Assembly: GCA_002699325.1 (NCBI GenBank)
Contig: PABS01000003.1
Location: forward strand, 1 to 9,355
From: Ponticaulis sp.
GTDB lineage: Bacteria; Pseudomonadota; Alphaproteobacteria; Caulobacterales; Hyphomonadaceae
DNA length: 9,355 nucleotides
Direction of reading: 5' to 3'
The notes under the pieces were generated by a model. The model did not search any database. It was not told where the DNA came from and saw nothing but the letters and a program-made list of their open reading frames with translations. The first letter of the stretch is position 1. Every line of letters begins with the position of its first letter. A program made the translations under genes and the position numbers. This document shows positions 1-6,229 of the stretch, piece after piece.

Positions 1-8
1 CCAAGGAA

Positions 9-350
9 ATGACTAATCATCGCCTTATGGAGCTTCAGGGCCGGATCAAGAACGTGGATGACTGCTCCGTTGAGGATCTGAACCGGTGGCTATCGGAAAT
101 GTCCACGAGGAACGGCTGGTCACTGGAAAGACTGCCGATGCTTAAGCGGCGTGCTGTGCCTGGAAATATTCCCGGAGTAGCTCGTTCAAAGTTGCGCAGA
201 TTTCCGTTAAAAACGACATGGCTTAATAACGACATGACTCGCCCACAGCTCAACAGCGACATGGCTCATGCAGACTACGAACTTTTCGCCGCGGTGAACC
301 CAATCACGGCTTTCGACGTTAACTTGACTGACGAGCAGGCTGAGGCTTAA
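9..350 (+). CDS. Unrecognised reading frame, probably the 3' end of a flanking gene
   Basis: This plus-strand frame encodes 113 residues from the ATG at 9 and ends in TAA at 348-350. The frame is already open at the window edge (AAG GAA precede the ATG), so the ATG may be internal and the gene may continue to the left. The product is hydrophilic, with several Met, Arg and Asn-Asp stretches, and has no signal peptide, membrane segment or motif that I recognise. Codon choice is mixed but looks coding-like. It points toward the 3' ends of the two retrotransposons and is separated from the tail of element 1 by 76 bases. It could be the last exon of a host gene, the end of another mobile element, or a chance frame. 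No function is proposed. Confidence 0.35.
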   Translation: MTNHRLMELQGRIKNVDDCSVEDLNRWLSEMSTRNGWSLERLPMLKRRAVPGNIPGVARSKLRRFPLKTTWLNNDMTRPQLNSDMAHADYELFAAVNPITAFDVNLTDEQAEA

Positions 351-426
351 AGTCTTTCGACACCAGTCTCTGTACATCAGCAAGGACAAGTTCACTTCAT
401 CATCTTCACAATCATAAGTCATGTAT
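351..426. other. Flanking DNA between the unknown ORF and the tail of element 1
   Basis: These 76 bases hold no credible gene. They follow the TAA of the upstream frame and end where the GATTT array begins, so on the minus strand they are the DNA immediately beyond the 3' tail. The base order next to the tail on the minus strand is ATACATGACTTATG. That stretch should be one copy of a target-site duplication if the insertion made one. I see no second copy next to the presumed 5' end of element 1. Confidence 0.5.
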
Positions 427-451
427 GATTTGATTTGATTTGATTTGATTT
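427..451 (-). repeat. Tandem 3' tail (AAATC)5 of element 1
   Basis: Five perfect GATTT units on the plus strand read as (AAATC)5 on the minus strand. They sit at the end of the 3' UTR of element 1. Many non-LTR elements end in a short simple repeat instead of poly(A), made or extended by the RT during target-primed synthesis. Its position and orientation fit such a tail. Confidence 0.85.
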
Positions 452-633
452 GTCATTTACCCCGACCCATCCCATTTGGGATATGCGGGCTACATACTAG
501 TCACGTGAGCTATTTACATGAACTTCGGGTAGCCTGTTTCCTACAGATTTTGTTCCCACTTCAAGTCAATCCCGTTTTATGTGCTTCTGGTATATTTCTT
601 CCGGTTGTGAAGTAATACGAGGATATATTAGTA
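452..633 (-). other. 3' UTR of element 1
   Basis: About 180 bases lie between the ORF2 stop (TGA, 636-634) and the simple-repeat tail. No coding potential was found in them. The tail-proximal third contains a compact hairpin (469-482) flanked by runs of C and G. In non-LTR elements the 3' UTR usually carries the signal by which the RT recognises its own RNA, and that role is inferred here from position only. Confidence 0.6.
469..482. repeat. Perfect hairpin in the 3' UTR of element 1
   Basis: ATCCCA at 469-474 and TGGGAT at 477-482 form a 6-bp perfect inverted repeat with a 2-base gap. Extra pairing is possible between CCC at 466-468 and GGG at 487-489 with an internal bulge. A 2-base loop is tight, so in RNA the innermost pair would probably open. 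The hairpin ends 18 bases from the AAATC tail, a place where a LINE RT recognition stem would be expected. Confidence 0.5.
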
Positions 634-3600
634 TCAGAGCAAGTCTCTGTTGCAAAACCGGCCTGACTTCTCCGCAAACTCCAGTATTGCTCCTAGTTCT
701 CCTTCCGCTATGTCATCTGAAATCATTGACGACAAGCTACTTAGCCTCGGGCCTACCTTCTTGCGCAGACGTTGTCGTAGTCCTCCGAGTCTCGGGCAGT
801 CGATTAGCACGTGTGCCAGCGTCTCGCGTGCACCACATTCGCACTCGTCGTCTCGTACGTTCCTAAATCTCTTTCGGTAGCTCTTAAGCCATGAGTGTCC
901 CGTCCGTATTTGTGCCAGCAAATTGGCTTCGGGTCGAGATCGCTTGTAGTACATTTTACATGCATGTTTGCCCGGCAGCTTTGGGTCTAGTATGCGAAGG
1001 TGCCCTCCTTTGGTTGACGACGTCCATTCCTCTTGCCATTGTTTCTGGATCAGCTCTCTGACCCTGTGTCTATAGGCTGAGAGGAGAGGGGCAAAGTGAT
1101 GCTCCCGTGGCCGTTCCACTGCCGTTTTGGCCTCCTCATCTGCAAGCTCGTTGCCTTGGATGCCTTCGTGCCCTGGGATCCAGGCGAGGTGGATTTCGAG
1201 TCCAACACTTTTGTTGAGACGTTCTGCTTCCTTGATAATCCTCTGTACGATGTGTTGTGCCGAACGTTGCTTTGGGTTAGCTATAGCTTGCAGTGCAGCT
1301 TTTGAGTCGCTAAAGATGGTGTACTGCCGTGGGACGTTGTTTTCGGTTGTGGTTCGCGAGACGTAATCCCTAAGGATCATAATCATGGCGAAGAAAATTG
1401 CGATGAGCTCTGCTGCATACACATTCCACAAGGCTTGAGATCCCACTCCAGCACGCATCTTGTCGCGTATTCCCTGAGGTCCTAGCATGACTGCTGCAGC
1501 TCCGAGACATGAATCCTTCCCTGACCCATCCGTGAATACCACAGGACGACTGTTCGAGACCAATTTATCCGCTGCCGCGTGAGCTTTTTCTCGACTCCAT
1601 GAGGTCTGGATCGTCTTAAAGGGAGATATGGCCCATGGTTGTGGAGGTATTGGGTTAATGACTTCGAGATCCTCAAGTAGGCCCTGCCCCTTCGCGGTAG
1701 CCATCGTGATCATGAGCGGGCTGTGCATTCCGTTTCGAGGTGACATCGGCTCGGGCGAATGAACAATGGGCCAGATAGGGTGCGCTTTGGGTAATGTTCT
1801 GAGTTTACCAAGTACGTTCAAAGCCCTTTGTTTGAGCCTGAGGTGTGTTGGTAGCAGGTTACTTTCAACCTCGAGCGTTTCGGTGGACACTGTGCGGAAC
1901 GCGGATATTGTTTTGATGGCGGCCCTCCGTTGGATCTTCCGAAGCATGGTGGTTTGCCACACTCTTCCTTGTCTGTACCAGACTGTCGAGGCGTAGTCGA
2001 GCTTCGGTATGACGCACGCTTGGTACAGCTGTCTCATTTGCTTTGGTCTCAAGTATCGAAGTCTGCTTATTCCTATACACGTGGTCGTCGCTCTTTTGGA
2101 AATCCTTTGAGCATGAGCGCGCCACCTAAGCTCGGGATCGAATATGACTCCCAGGAGCTTCACATTATCAGTGGGGTCGATATTCTCTCCGTCCATCTCG
2201 ATCGATGTGTTCGTCTGTTTGCTGCGGGTGCGAGTGAAGTGTATCAGCTCTGTTTTTCCCACCTCGAATGTGGACCCAGTCTCATCCGCCCATTGCTTGA
2301 TCCTAGGCAGATCTTCTTCTTGCAATCTCTGAACATTGTCTGCAGCGCTGGGCCCGCAGCGCCAGCGAAAGTAGTCGTCGATGAATGCCGATGCTCCCCC
2401 CTTGTCATCTACTGGCTGATCTACTAGCTTGTGGTTGTAGATGGTATAGAGGATGGGCGAGCAGGGCGATCCCTGGGGCAGCCCTGGAAAGGATAGCGGA
2501 TTCTTTTTCGAGCAGTATCCATCAAATTTGATGCTCGCCCAACGGTCGTCCATGAAGCTGTTTATCCACCTGCGTGCCATGCTTGGGATTCCCAAACGGC
2601 AGAGGATGCTATCCATGGCAGGGCGACTGACCCCGTTGAAAGCTCCCTTTACATCCCAGGCCATTAGCGTCACCACCTCATTCCGCCTCCATGCGGCCCA
2701 AACCGCATCGACCAAAATGAGGAGGGCCTGTTCTGTAGAGCGCCCGGGCCTCCCCCCGAACTGAGTGTTCGGGAGAAGGTCGTACCGCTCTACGTAGTAC
2801 GACATGCGTTTCGCTATCACGGCTTCTAGTAGTTTGCCCAACGTGTTCAGTAGAGAGATTGGTCTGTAGGCACTCGGATTGGTGTAGTCAGGCTTCCCCG
2901 TTTTACGTAACACAACGATGGCCGCCGTCCTCCACGATTTCGGATGGTGTCCAAGTCGAAGCGAGGCTTCAAAGAGGTATTCCACGATAGAAGAGATGTG
3001 TCCCCATGTCTTTTTCCATACCAGGCACGGGATGCCATCATCCCCAGGAGCTGACAGAACCTTAGTCGCCGACAGCGCCGAAAAGATCTCGGGTTCTGTG
3101 ACTGGTTCCCAGGGAAGTTCATCGGTCGTGCTTTCCTCATTCATGGTCGCCGCCGACGTGGGTGGGAAGAATGTCTGCAGCAGGAGCTCTGCCTTATCTT
3201 CATTCTCTATGGCAGTCCGGCCGGCCACGGTGAGAGGCGGTAGATTGGAGTATTCGGTACCTGGCTCCGCGTATTTCGCAGCTTTCCAAAGTAGATTACC
3301 TTTGGCCGCTTGATCCAGAAAGTCCCTCCAGTGTTTGGATTTCGCATGCTCAATAGCTTTGGCCCATTCCTTCCTGCGTCTTTTCATGGCAGCGAACATC
3401 TCCTGTGTCGTCGCATGCTCGCGGCCTAGTTGCGCCGTTGCTGTCTGCCATTTCCGCCTAGCTTTGTTATAGGTTCTTTGCTGGTCTTTCAGATCCGGAG
3501 TGAACCAGCGTTTCGAGTACGGACAGGGGTTGGCTAGTGGAGTGAGTTCTTCGACGGCTGCCGCCGTAACTCTTGTGAATCGTTCGACGATCTCGTCTAG

Positions 3601-4455
3601 CTGGTTACGCGTTTCGATAGTCGCCTGGCTCCCCATTCGTTGCAGTACGAGTTCTCCTACGGCGTTCCAATCGGTATGTTCGTACATCCGGCGTGGTGGC
3701 CTGTCGGTCCTGTGTTGGACGGGGAAGTCCCATTCGGACAGGATGGCGCGGTGATCAGAGCCGTAATTTTCATGGTAGATATGGCACTTGGTGAGTCGCG
3801 CGGATATGTTGCTCAGGATCAGATCGATGGACGTCTTGCTACCTGGCCGCGTCAGGGTCCAGCAAGTTGCCTGACCCCTTTGGAGTTGATGATACAGGCC
3901 GTGCTCTTCCATGAAGCCAACCAAGCCTGTGGCCTCACCTACTCTGTATGGCTGGATGTTGTCGCCGCCCCACAACGGATCCTGGCGGTTGAAGTCTCCG
4001 CCGATTACGAGATGGCAAGCTCCATCGGAGTTCGGGGTGTTTTGCGTAATCGTCATGTCTAGCGCTTGCAGAGTGTTCTGTAGTTCGGCTTCTGCTGCTT
4101 CTCGAGTGCCGCCGATGGGGGGAATGTAGACGGAGAAGACCAAAATTGATCCTGCACTGGTGTTGACCAGAATCCCAGTGGCATCAAGATTATTGCACTG
4201 AACCTGTTTGTGTGCTGACGGCGAGAGCCGCTTGTTGACGTAGATGAGGCTGCGGCATCTGCCTTCGCTGTTGGCTGCTGGATTTGGTTGATATAGTTGC
4301 CAGCAGCGGTGTTGTGTATGCGTTCTGTAGTATGAAATGGAGGGTTCCTGGATCAAGAGTATGTCGATTTCCGCCGTCTGCTTGTCGTTGATTAGAGCCT
4401 CCATGCATGCTTTGGAACGCATGGTGTTCAATTGTAGAATCTTCAGGATCGTCAT
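634..4455 (-). CDS. ORF2 of element 1: endonuclease / reverse transcriptase / RNase H polyprotein
   Basis: The product is 1273 aa from the ATG at 4455-4453. Residues 1-240 are an apurinic-type (exonuclease-endonuclease-phosphatase fold) endonuclease, with QLN at 8-10, QEP with Glu37, GGDFNRQDP with Asp154 and Asn156, SIDLILSN with Asp211, and SDH at 233-235. A basic linker follows. The RT spans about 500-830, with AYRPISLLNT, motif A DVKGAFNGV (Asp601), motif B LPQGSPCSPILY and motif C FIDD (Asp693, Asp694). RNase H spans about 970-1110, with Asp976 (TDGSG), Glu1016 (AEL), Asp1050 (SDS), and His1096 and Asp1106 (GHEGIQGNELAD). The C-terminal finger is CX1CX7HX4C (Cys1205 to Cys1220). All catalytic residues are present and no stop interrupts the frame. 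The enzyme would nick DNA and copy the element RNA at the nick. The frame stays open upstream to an ATG at 4653, but those 66 residues overlap the ORF1 zinc knuckles, look non-conserved and precede the normal endonuclease start, so I chose the ATG at 4455. Confidence 0.95.
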   Translation of the reverse strand: MTILKILQLNTMRSKACMEALINDKQTAEIDILLIQEPSISYYRTHTQHRCWQLYQPNPAANSEGRCRSLIYVNKRLSPSAHKQVQCNNLDATGILVNTSAGSILVFSVYIPPIGGTREAAEAELQNTLQALDMTITQNTPNSDGACHLVIGGDFNRQDPLWGGDNIQPYRVGEATGLVGFMEEHGLYHQLQRGQATCWTLTRPGSKTSIDLILSNISARLTKCHIYHENYGSDHRAILSEWDFPVQHRTDRPPRRMYEHTDWNAVGELVLQRMGSQATIETRNQLDEIVERFTRVTAAAVEELTPLANPCPYSKRWFTPDLKDQQRTYNKARRKWQTATAQLGREHATTQEMFAAMKRRRKEWAKAIEHAKSKHWRDFLDQAAKGNLLWKAAKYAEPGTEYSNLPPLTVAGRTAIENEDKAELLLQTFFPPTSAATMNEESTTDELPWEPVTEPEIFSALSATKVLSAPGDDGIPCLVWKKTWGHISSIVEYLFEASLRLGHHPKSWRTAAIVVLRKTGKPDYTNPSAYRPISLLNTLGKLLEAVIAKRMSYYVERYDLLPNTQFGGRPGRSTEQALLILVDAVWAAWRRNEVVTLMAWDVKGAFNGVSRPAMDSILCRLGIPSMARRWINSFMDDRWASIKFDGYCSKKNPLSFPGLPQGSPCSPILYTIYNHKLVDQPVDDKGGASAFIDDYFRWRCGPSAADNVQRLQEEDLPRIKQWADETGSTFEVGKTELIHFTRTRSKQTNTSIEMDGENIDPTDNVKLLGVIFDPELRWRAHAQRISKRATTTCIGISRLRYLRPKQMRQLYQACVIPKLDYASTVWYRQGRVWQTTMLRKIQRRAAIKTISAFRTVSTETLEVESNLLPTHLRLKQRALNVLGKLRTLPKAHPIWPIVHSPEPMSPRNGMHSPLMITMATAKGQGLLEDLEVINPIPPQPWAISPFKTIQTSWSREKAHAAADKLVSNSRPVVFTDGSGKDSCLGAAAVMLGPQGIRDKMRAGVGSQALWNVYAAELIAIFFAMIMILRDYVSRTTTENNVPRQYTIFSDSKAALQAIANPKQRSAQHIVQRIIKEAERLNKSVGLEIHLAWIPGHEGIQGNELADEEAKTAVERPREHHFAPLLSAYRHRVRELIQKQWQEEWTSSTKGGHLRILDPKLPGKHACKMYYKRSRPEANLLAQIRTGHSWLKSYRKRFRNVRDDECECGARETLAHVLIDCPRLGGLRQRLRKKVGPRLSSLSSMISDDIAEGELGAILEFAEKSGRFCNRDLL

Positions 4456-4457
4456 TA
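4453..4457 (-). promoter_or_regulatory. TAATG stop-start overlap coupling ORF1 and ORF2
   Basis: On the minus strand the ORF1 stop TAA (4457-4455) shares its final A with the ORF2 start ATG (4455-4453). ORF2 lies in the -1 frame relative to ORF1. The bases before the ATG (T at -3) are a poor eukaryotic start context, and many AUGs lie upstream inside ORF1, so ordinary scanning is unlikely to start ORF2. UAAUG-coupled termination-reinitiation is established for the silkworm LINE SART1 and for the fungal hypovirus CHV1. Its use here is inferred from the identical arrangement. Confidence 0.75.
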
Positions 4458-5762
4458 AAACAGGCGTGGAGATCTCGTGGCCCGATTGGTGCATTCCATA
4501 GCTTCTGTTTGGTGCTCTTGTCCGCAGTCTGCGCAACGTGGCCTTGTCCCCTCTGGACAGTCGCTTCTGTTGTGGTCCTCCAGGCAATGCGCGCATCTCC
4601 GTTGTTCCTTGCAATTCCAGGCCAGGTGACCTATGTCCAGGCATCGATGGCATCGCTTCCTCTTCGGTTCGTACGGCTCAATACTGCCTATATACTGTCT
4701 GCCAAAGAGCACCCCGTTCCGTATGGCCCATTCGACGGCGTTCGGACTGTCGAACCATATGCCTAAGGATGCATGTTTCCTAAGAGGTGTGTCCTTGCGC
4801 CTGAGCCATGCCATGTCAGTGACTCGGAAGCCTTTCGATGTGAACTCATTTTCTTCTAAGAGCTTAGATATCGCCTCGCGCTTGGTCTCTAGGTTGACTT
4901 GATCCATCGGTGTCCGATGAACGACGATTCCATAGCGTGGTCTGTCGATTTTGGTTTCTGGGTGGAGGCTTGCTAGCCATTCTTCGTGTCGGGAGGCAAG
5001 ATCCTTCGATTGTTCATCCCTAAAGCGAATGACATAACCGAGTTTTGTGGTGCCTACGCCTAAAATCTTTGCTTCCTTCGTGTTCTCGTGATTTCCAAGG
5101 GCCCGTTTGATCCACTCCGTCGCGCTCTTTACATCCAGGTATCTCGTGAAGAAGCTGCACGTTCCCCTCTTATCGAATCCTGAGACGTCTTCCTGCTGCA
5201 CAAGCGGTGTTGTGATACGAAGATTGGTGGATCCAATCGTGTTCTGGCTGCTATTCCCGGTAGACTGCGAAAAGGAGAGGCTGGCAGAGCGAGGGGTTCC
5301 GCTTGATGCGATTGCCGCCCACGTAGGTGTCGGTAGCTTGACATTTTGAATGGTTTTCTCCACCGTTGCTGCTAATTTCTCCTCTGTTCCCACATGTGCG
5401 TTCTCGATCGCAATAGAGACTTTGTTTATGACTGATGCGTTGATCCTTTCCACTAGATTCGTCTCCAATTGCTCCAGATACTCCTTGATGGTCGCACTGT
5501 CGAAGTTGAGGTGACCCTGGGTCGCTTTCTCGCACTCCTGAACACGTTCGACCAGTTCCTCGAAAAGGTTCCTATCAACACTGATCGTTTTGGATTGTCC
5601 TTTCGCTTGGTGTTTTCGTGTGAGCCTCTGGCATGTTTCCAAGAGTCGGGCGGCGGCATCAGCGCCAACTTGGTCTTTCTTTTTAGTGATTATGCGAGAT
5701 TTTCCCCTCGTGTTCATCCCTTCCTTCGCGGCCGCCACCACCACTACCTCCTCATCAGACAT
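4455..5762 (-). CDS. ORF1 of element 1: Gag-like RNA-binding protein with three zinc knuckles
   Basis: The product is 435 aa from the ATG at 5762-5760. The frame is open a little further upstream, to a stop at 5873-5871, but holds no other ATG. This ATG is also the first one in the presumed leader and has G at -3. In order, there is an acidic then basic N terminus, a charged helical stretch at about 60-135 that may be a coiled coil, a Ser/Thr-rich linker at about 150-190, and a mixed alpha/beta region at about 200-360 that may be an RRM-like fold. Three Cys/His knuckles close the protein: CX2CX4HX4C (371-384), CX2CX3HX4C (390-402) and CX2CX3HX6C (410-424). In this family the ORF1 protein binds element RNA and forms the ribonucleoprotein needed for movement. 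The coiled coil and RRM are guesses from composition; the knuckles are plain in the sequence. Confidence 0.9.
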   Translation of the reverse strand: MSDEEVVVVAAAKEGMNTRGKSRIITKKKDQVGADAAARLLETCQRLTRKHQAKGQSKTISVDRNLFEELVERVQECEKATQGHLNFDSATIKEYLEQLETNLVERINASVINKVSIAIENAHVGTEEKLAATVEKTIQNVKLPTPTWAAIASSGTPRSASLSFSQSTGNSSQNTIGSTNLRITTPLVQQEDVSGFDKRGTCSFFTRYLDVKSATEWIKRALGNHENTKEAKILGVGTTKLGYVIRFRDEQSKDLASRHEEWLASLHPETKIDRPRYGIVVHRTPMDQVNLETKREAISKLLEENEFTSKGFRVTDMAWLRRKDTPLRKHASLGIWFDSPNAVEWAIRNGVLFGRQYIGSIEPYEPKRKRCHRCLDIGHLAWNCKEQRRCAHCLEDHNRSDCPEGTRPRCADCGQEHQTEAMECTNRATRSPRLF

Positions 5763-5928
5763 CGCGGTGTTCAGGATTTCGTGTTCCTGATCCCCGCACT
5801 GGCCAACACCTAGCGCGTCAGGAGCCCGACGCGTCTGGTTCAAGACGAACTTCTGGTATGCGTTTTGGTTTCAACGACTCGCTTCCTCGATTCGCTCTCG
5901 GTCAATTCCCGGTTGATTCGCTTGATTG
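5763..5928 (-). other. Presumed 5' leader of element 1
   Basis: About 166 bases upstream of ORF1 contain no ATG on the minus strand, so the first AUG of a transcript starting here would be that of ORF1. Non-LTR elements normally carry an internal promoter in this region, but I see no recognisable promoter motif. The distal part has a short direct repeat on the plus strand, GATTCGCT at 5889-5896 and 5915-5922, and GATT-like words that may be decayed copies of the adjacent array. The outer boundary is therefore uncertain. Confidence 0.5.
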
Positions 5929-5952
5929 GATTGATTGATTGATTGATTGATT
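5929..5952 (-). repeat. Tandem (AATC)6 array, probable 3' tail of element 2
   Basis: Six perfect GATT units on the plus strand read as (AATC)6 on the minus strand. One more GATT lies just outside at 5924-5927 with a 1-base slip. The array is at the end of the non-coding stretch after the ORF2 stop of element 2, as expected of a LINE tail, and resembles the AAATC tail of element 1. It could instead be a genomic microsatellite that served as an insertion target. Confidence 0.75.
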
Positions 5953-6229
5953 CCTACTCGGATGTGGCCGCTCTTAGTCAGCAGCTATGCCCGGTCAGGT
6001 GGACTTCGCCAGACAGCCGACACGTGCTAGACTACATTACATAATCCCGCACGTCCCACTTCGCTTCGCTTGATGTAAACAAAACCAGCTGTCTCTTCCA
6101 TCCACCCCTTTGCCCATCAACAATTGTCTACAAATGCTTGCCGGCCCTGTTGACAATCGTTGTACTACTAATGTTGCTGTGGTGCTTAGGCTCCCGGAGG
6201 CAATGCCTCCTATACCGCGATCCGCGTAC
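5953..6229 (-). other. 3' UTR of element 2
   Basis: These 277 bases lie between the TAG of ORF2 (6232-6230) and the AATC array. An 81-codon minus-strand frame at 6037-6282 crosses the ORF2 stop but has no recognisable features, so I treat the stretch as non-coding. It contains a strong small hairpin at 6196-6210 and a short CTTCG direct duplication near 6059-6068. Nothing else was seen. Confidence 0.6.
6196..6210. repeat. Perfect GC-rich hairpin just after the ORF2 stop of element 2
   Basis: GGAGGC at 6196-6201 and GCCTCC at 6205-6210 pair perfectly around the 3-base loop AAT. It lies about 20 bases downstream of the stop codon in the direction of transcription. A role in 3'-end recognition by the RT or in RNA stability is possible but inferred from position only. 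Confidence 0.5.

Larger units (their letters stand above)
427..5928 (-). mobile_element. Element 1: apparently complete Tad1-like non-LTR retrotransposon
   Basis: The minus strand reads leader, ORF1 (Gag-like, three zinc knuckles), ORF2 (endonuclease, RT, RNase H, zinc finger), 3' UTR and tandem (AAATC)5 tail. This is the full order expected of a Tad1-clade LINE. No long terminal repeats, integrase or protease are present, so it is not an LTR element. The 3' boundary at about 427 is set by the tail. The 5' boundary is less sure and is placed where the AATC array of the neighbouring element ends. The length of about 5.5 kb is normal for an element with two ORFs. Both ORFs are uninterrupted, so the copy may be competent to move. 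No target-site duplication could be confirmed. Confidence 0.85.

Noticed and set aside
410..430. Inverted repeat AATCATA / TATGATT with a 7-base spacer at the junction with the tail of element 1
   Set aside because: It is short, AT-rich and made partly by the tail repeat itself. Chance is likely, and LINEs do not use terminal inverted repeats.
1930..2427. Plus-strand frame of 165 codons, and similar ones at 3640-4062, 7209-7682 and 7692-8108
   Set aside because: They are antisense to the conserved ORF2 proteins and their products are Ser/Leu/Cys-rich with no domains, as expected of shadow frames.
4456..4653. In-frame extension of ORF2 to an ATG at 4653 (66 extra residues)
   Set aside because: It overlaps the ORF1 zinc knuckles in another frame, is Arg- and Gly-rich without family features, and lies before the normal start of the endonuclease. 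The TAATG start at 4455 explains ORF2 better.
5763..5843. ORF1 starting at 5843
   Set aside because: The codon there is TTG, not ATG, and the added residues have no recognisable feature. The first ATG is at 5762.
427..5928. LTR retrotransposon or DNA transposon
   Set aside because: No long terminal repeats, protease, integrase or transposase motifs are present. The endonuclease-RT-RNase H order is that of a non-LTR element.
427..5952. GATTT and GATT arrays as terminal repeats of one composite transposon
   Set aside because: They are in the same orientation, differ in unit length, and each sits at the 3' end of its own ORF2 unit. LINE tails explain both.
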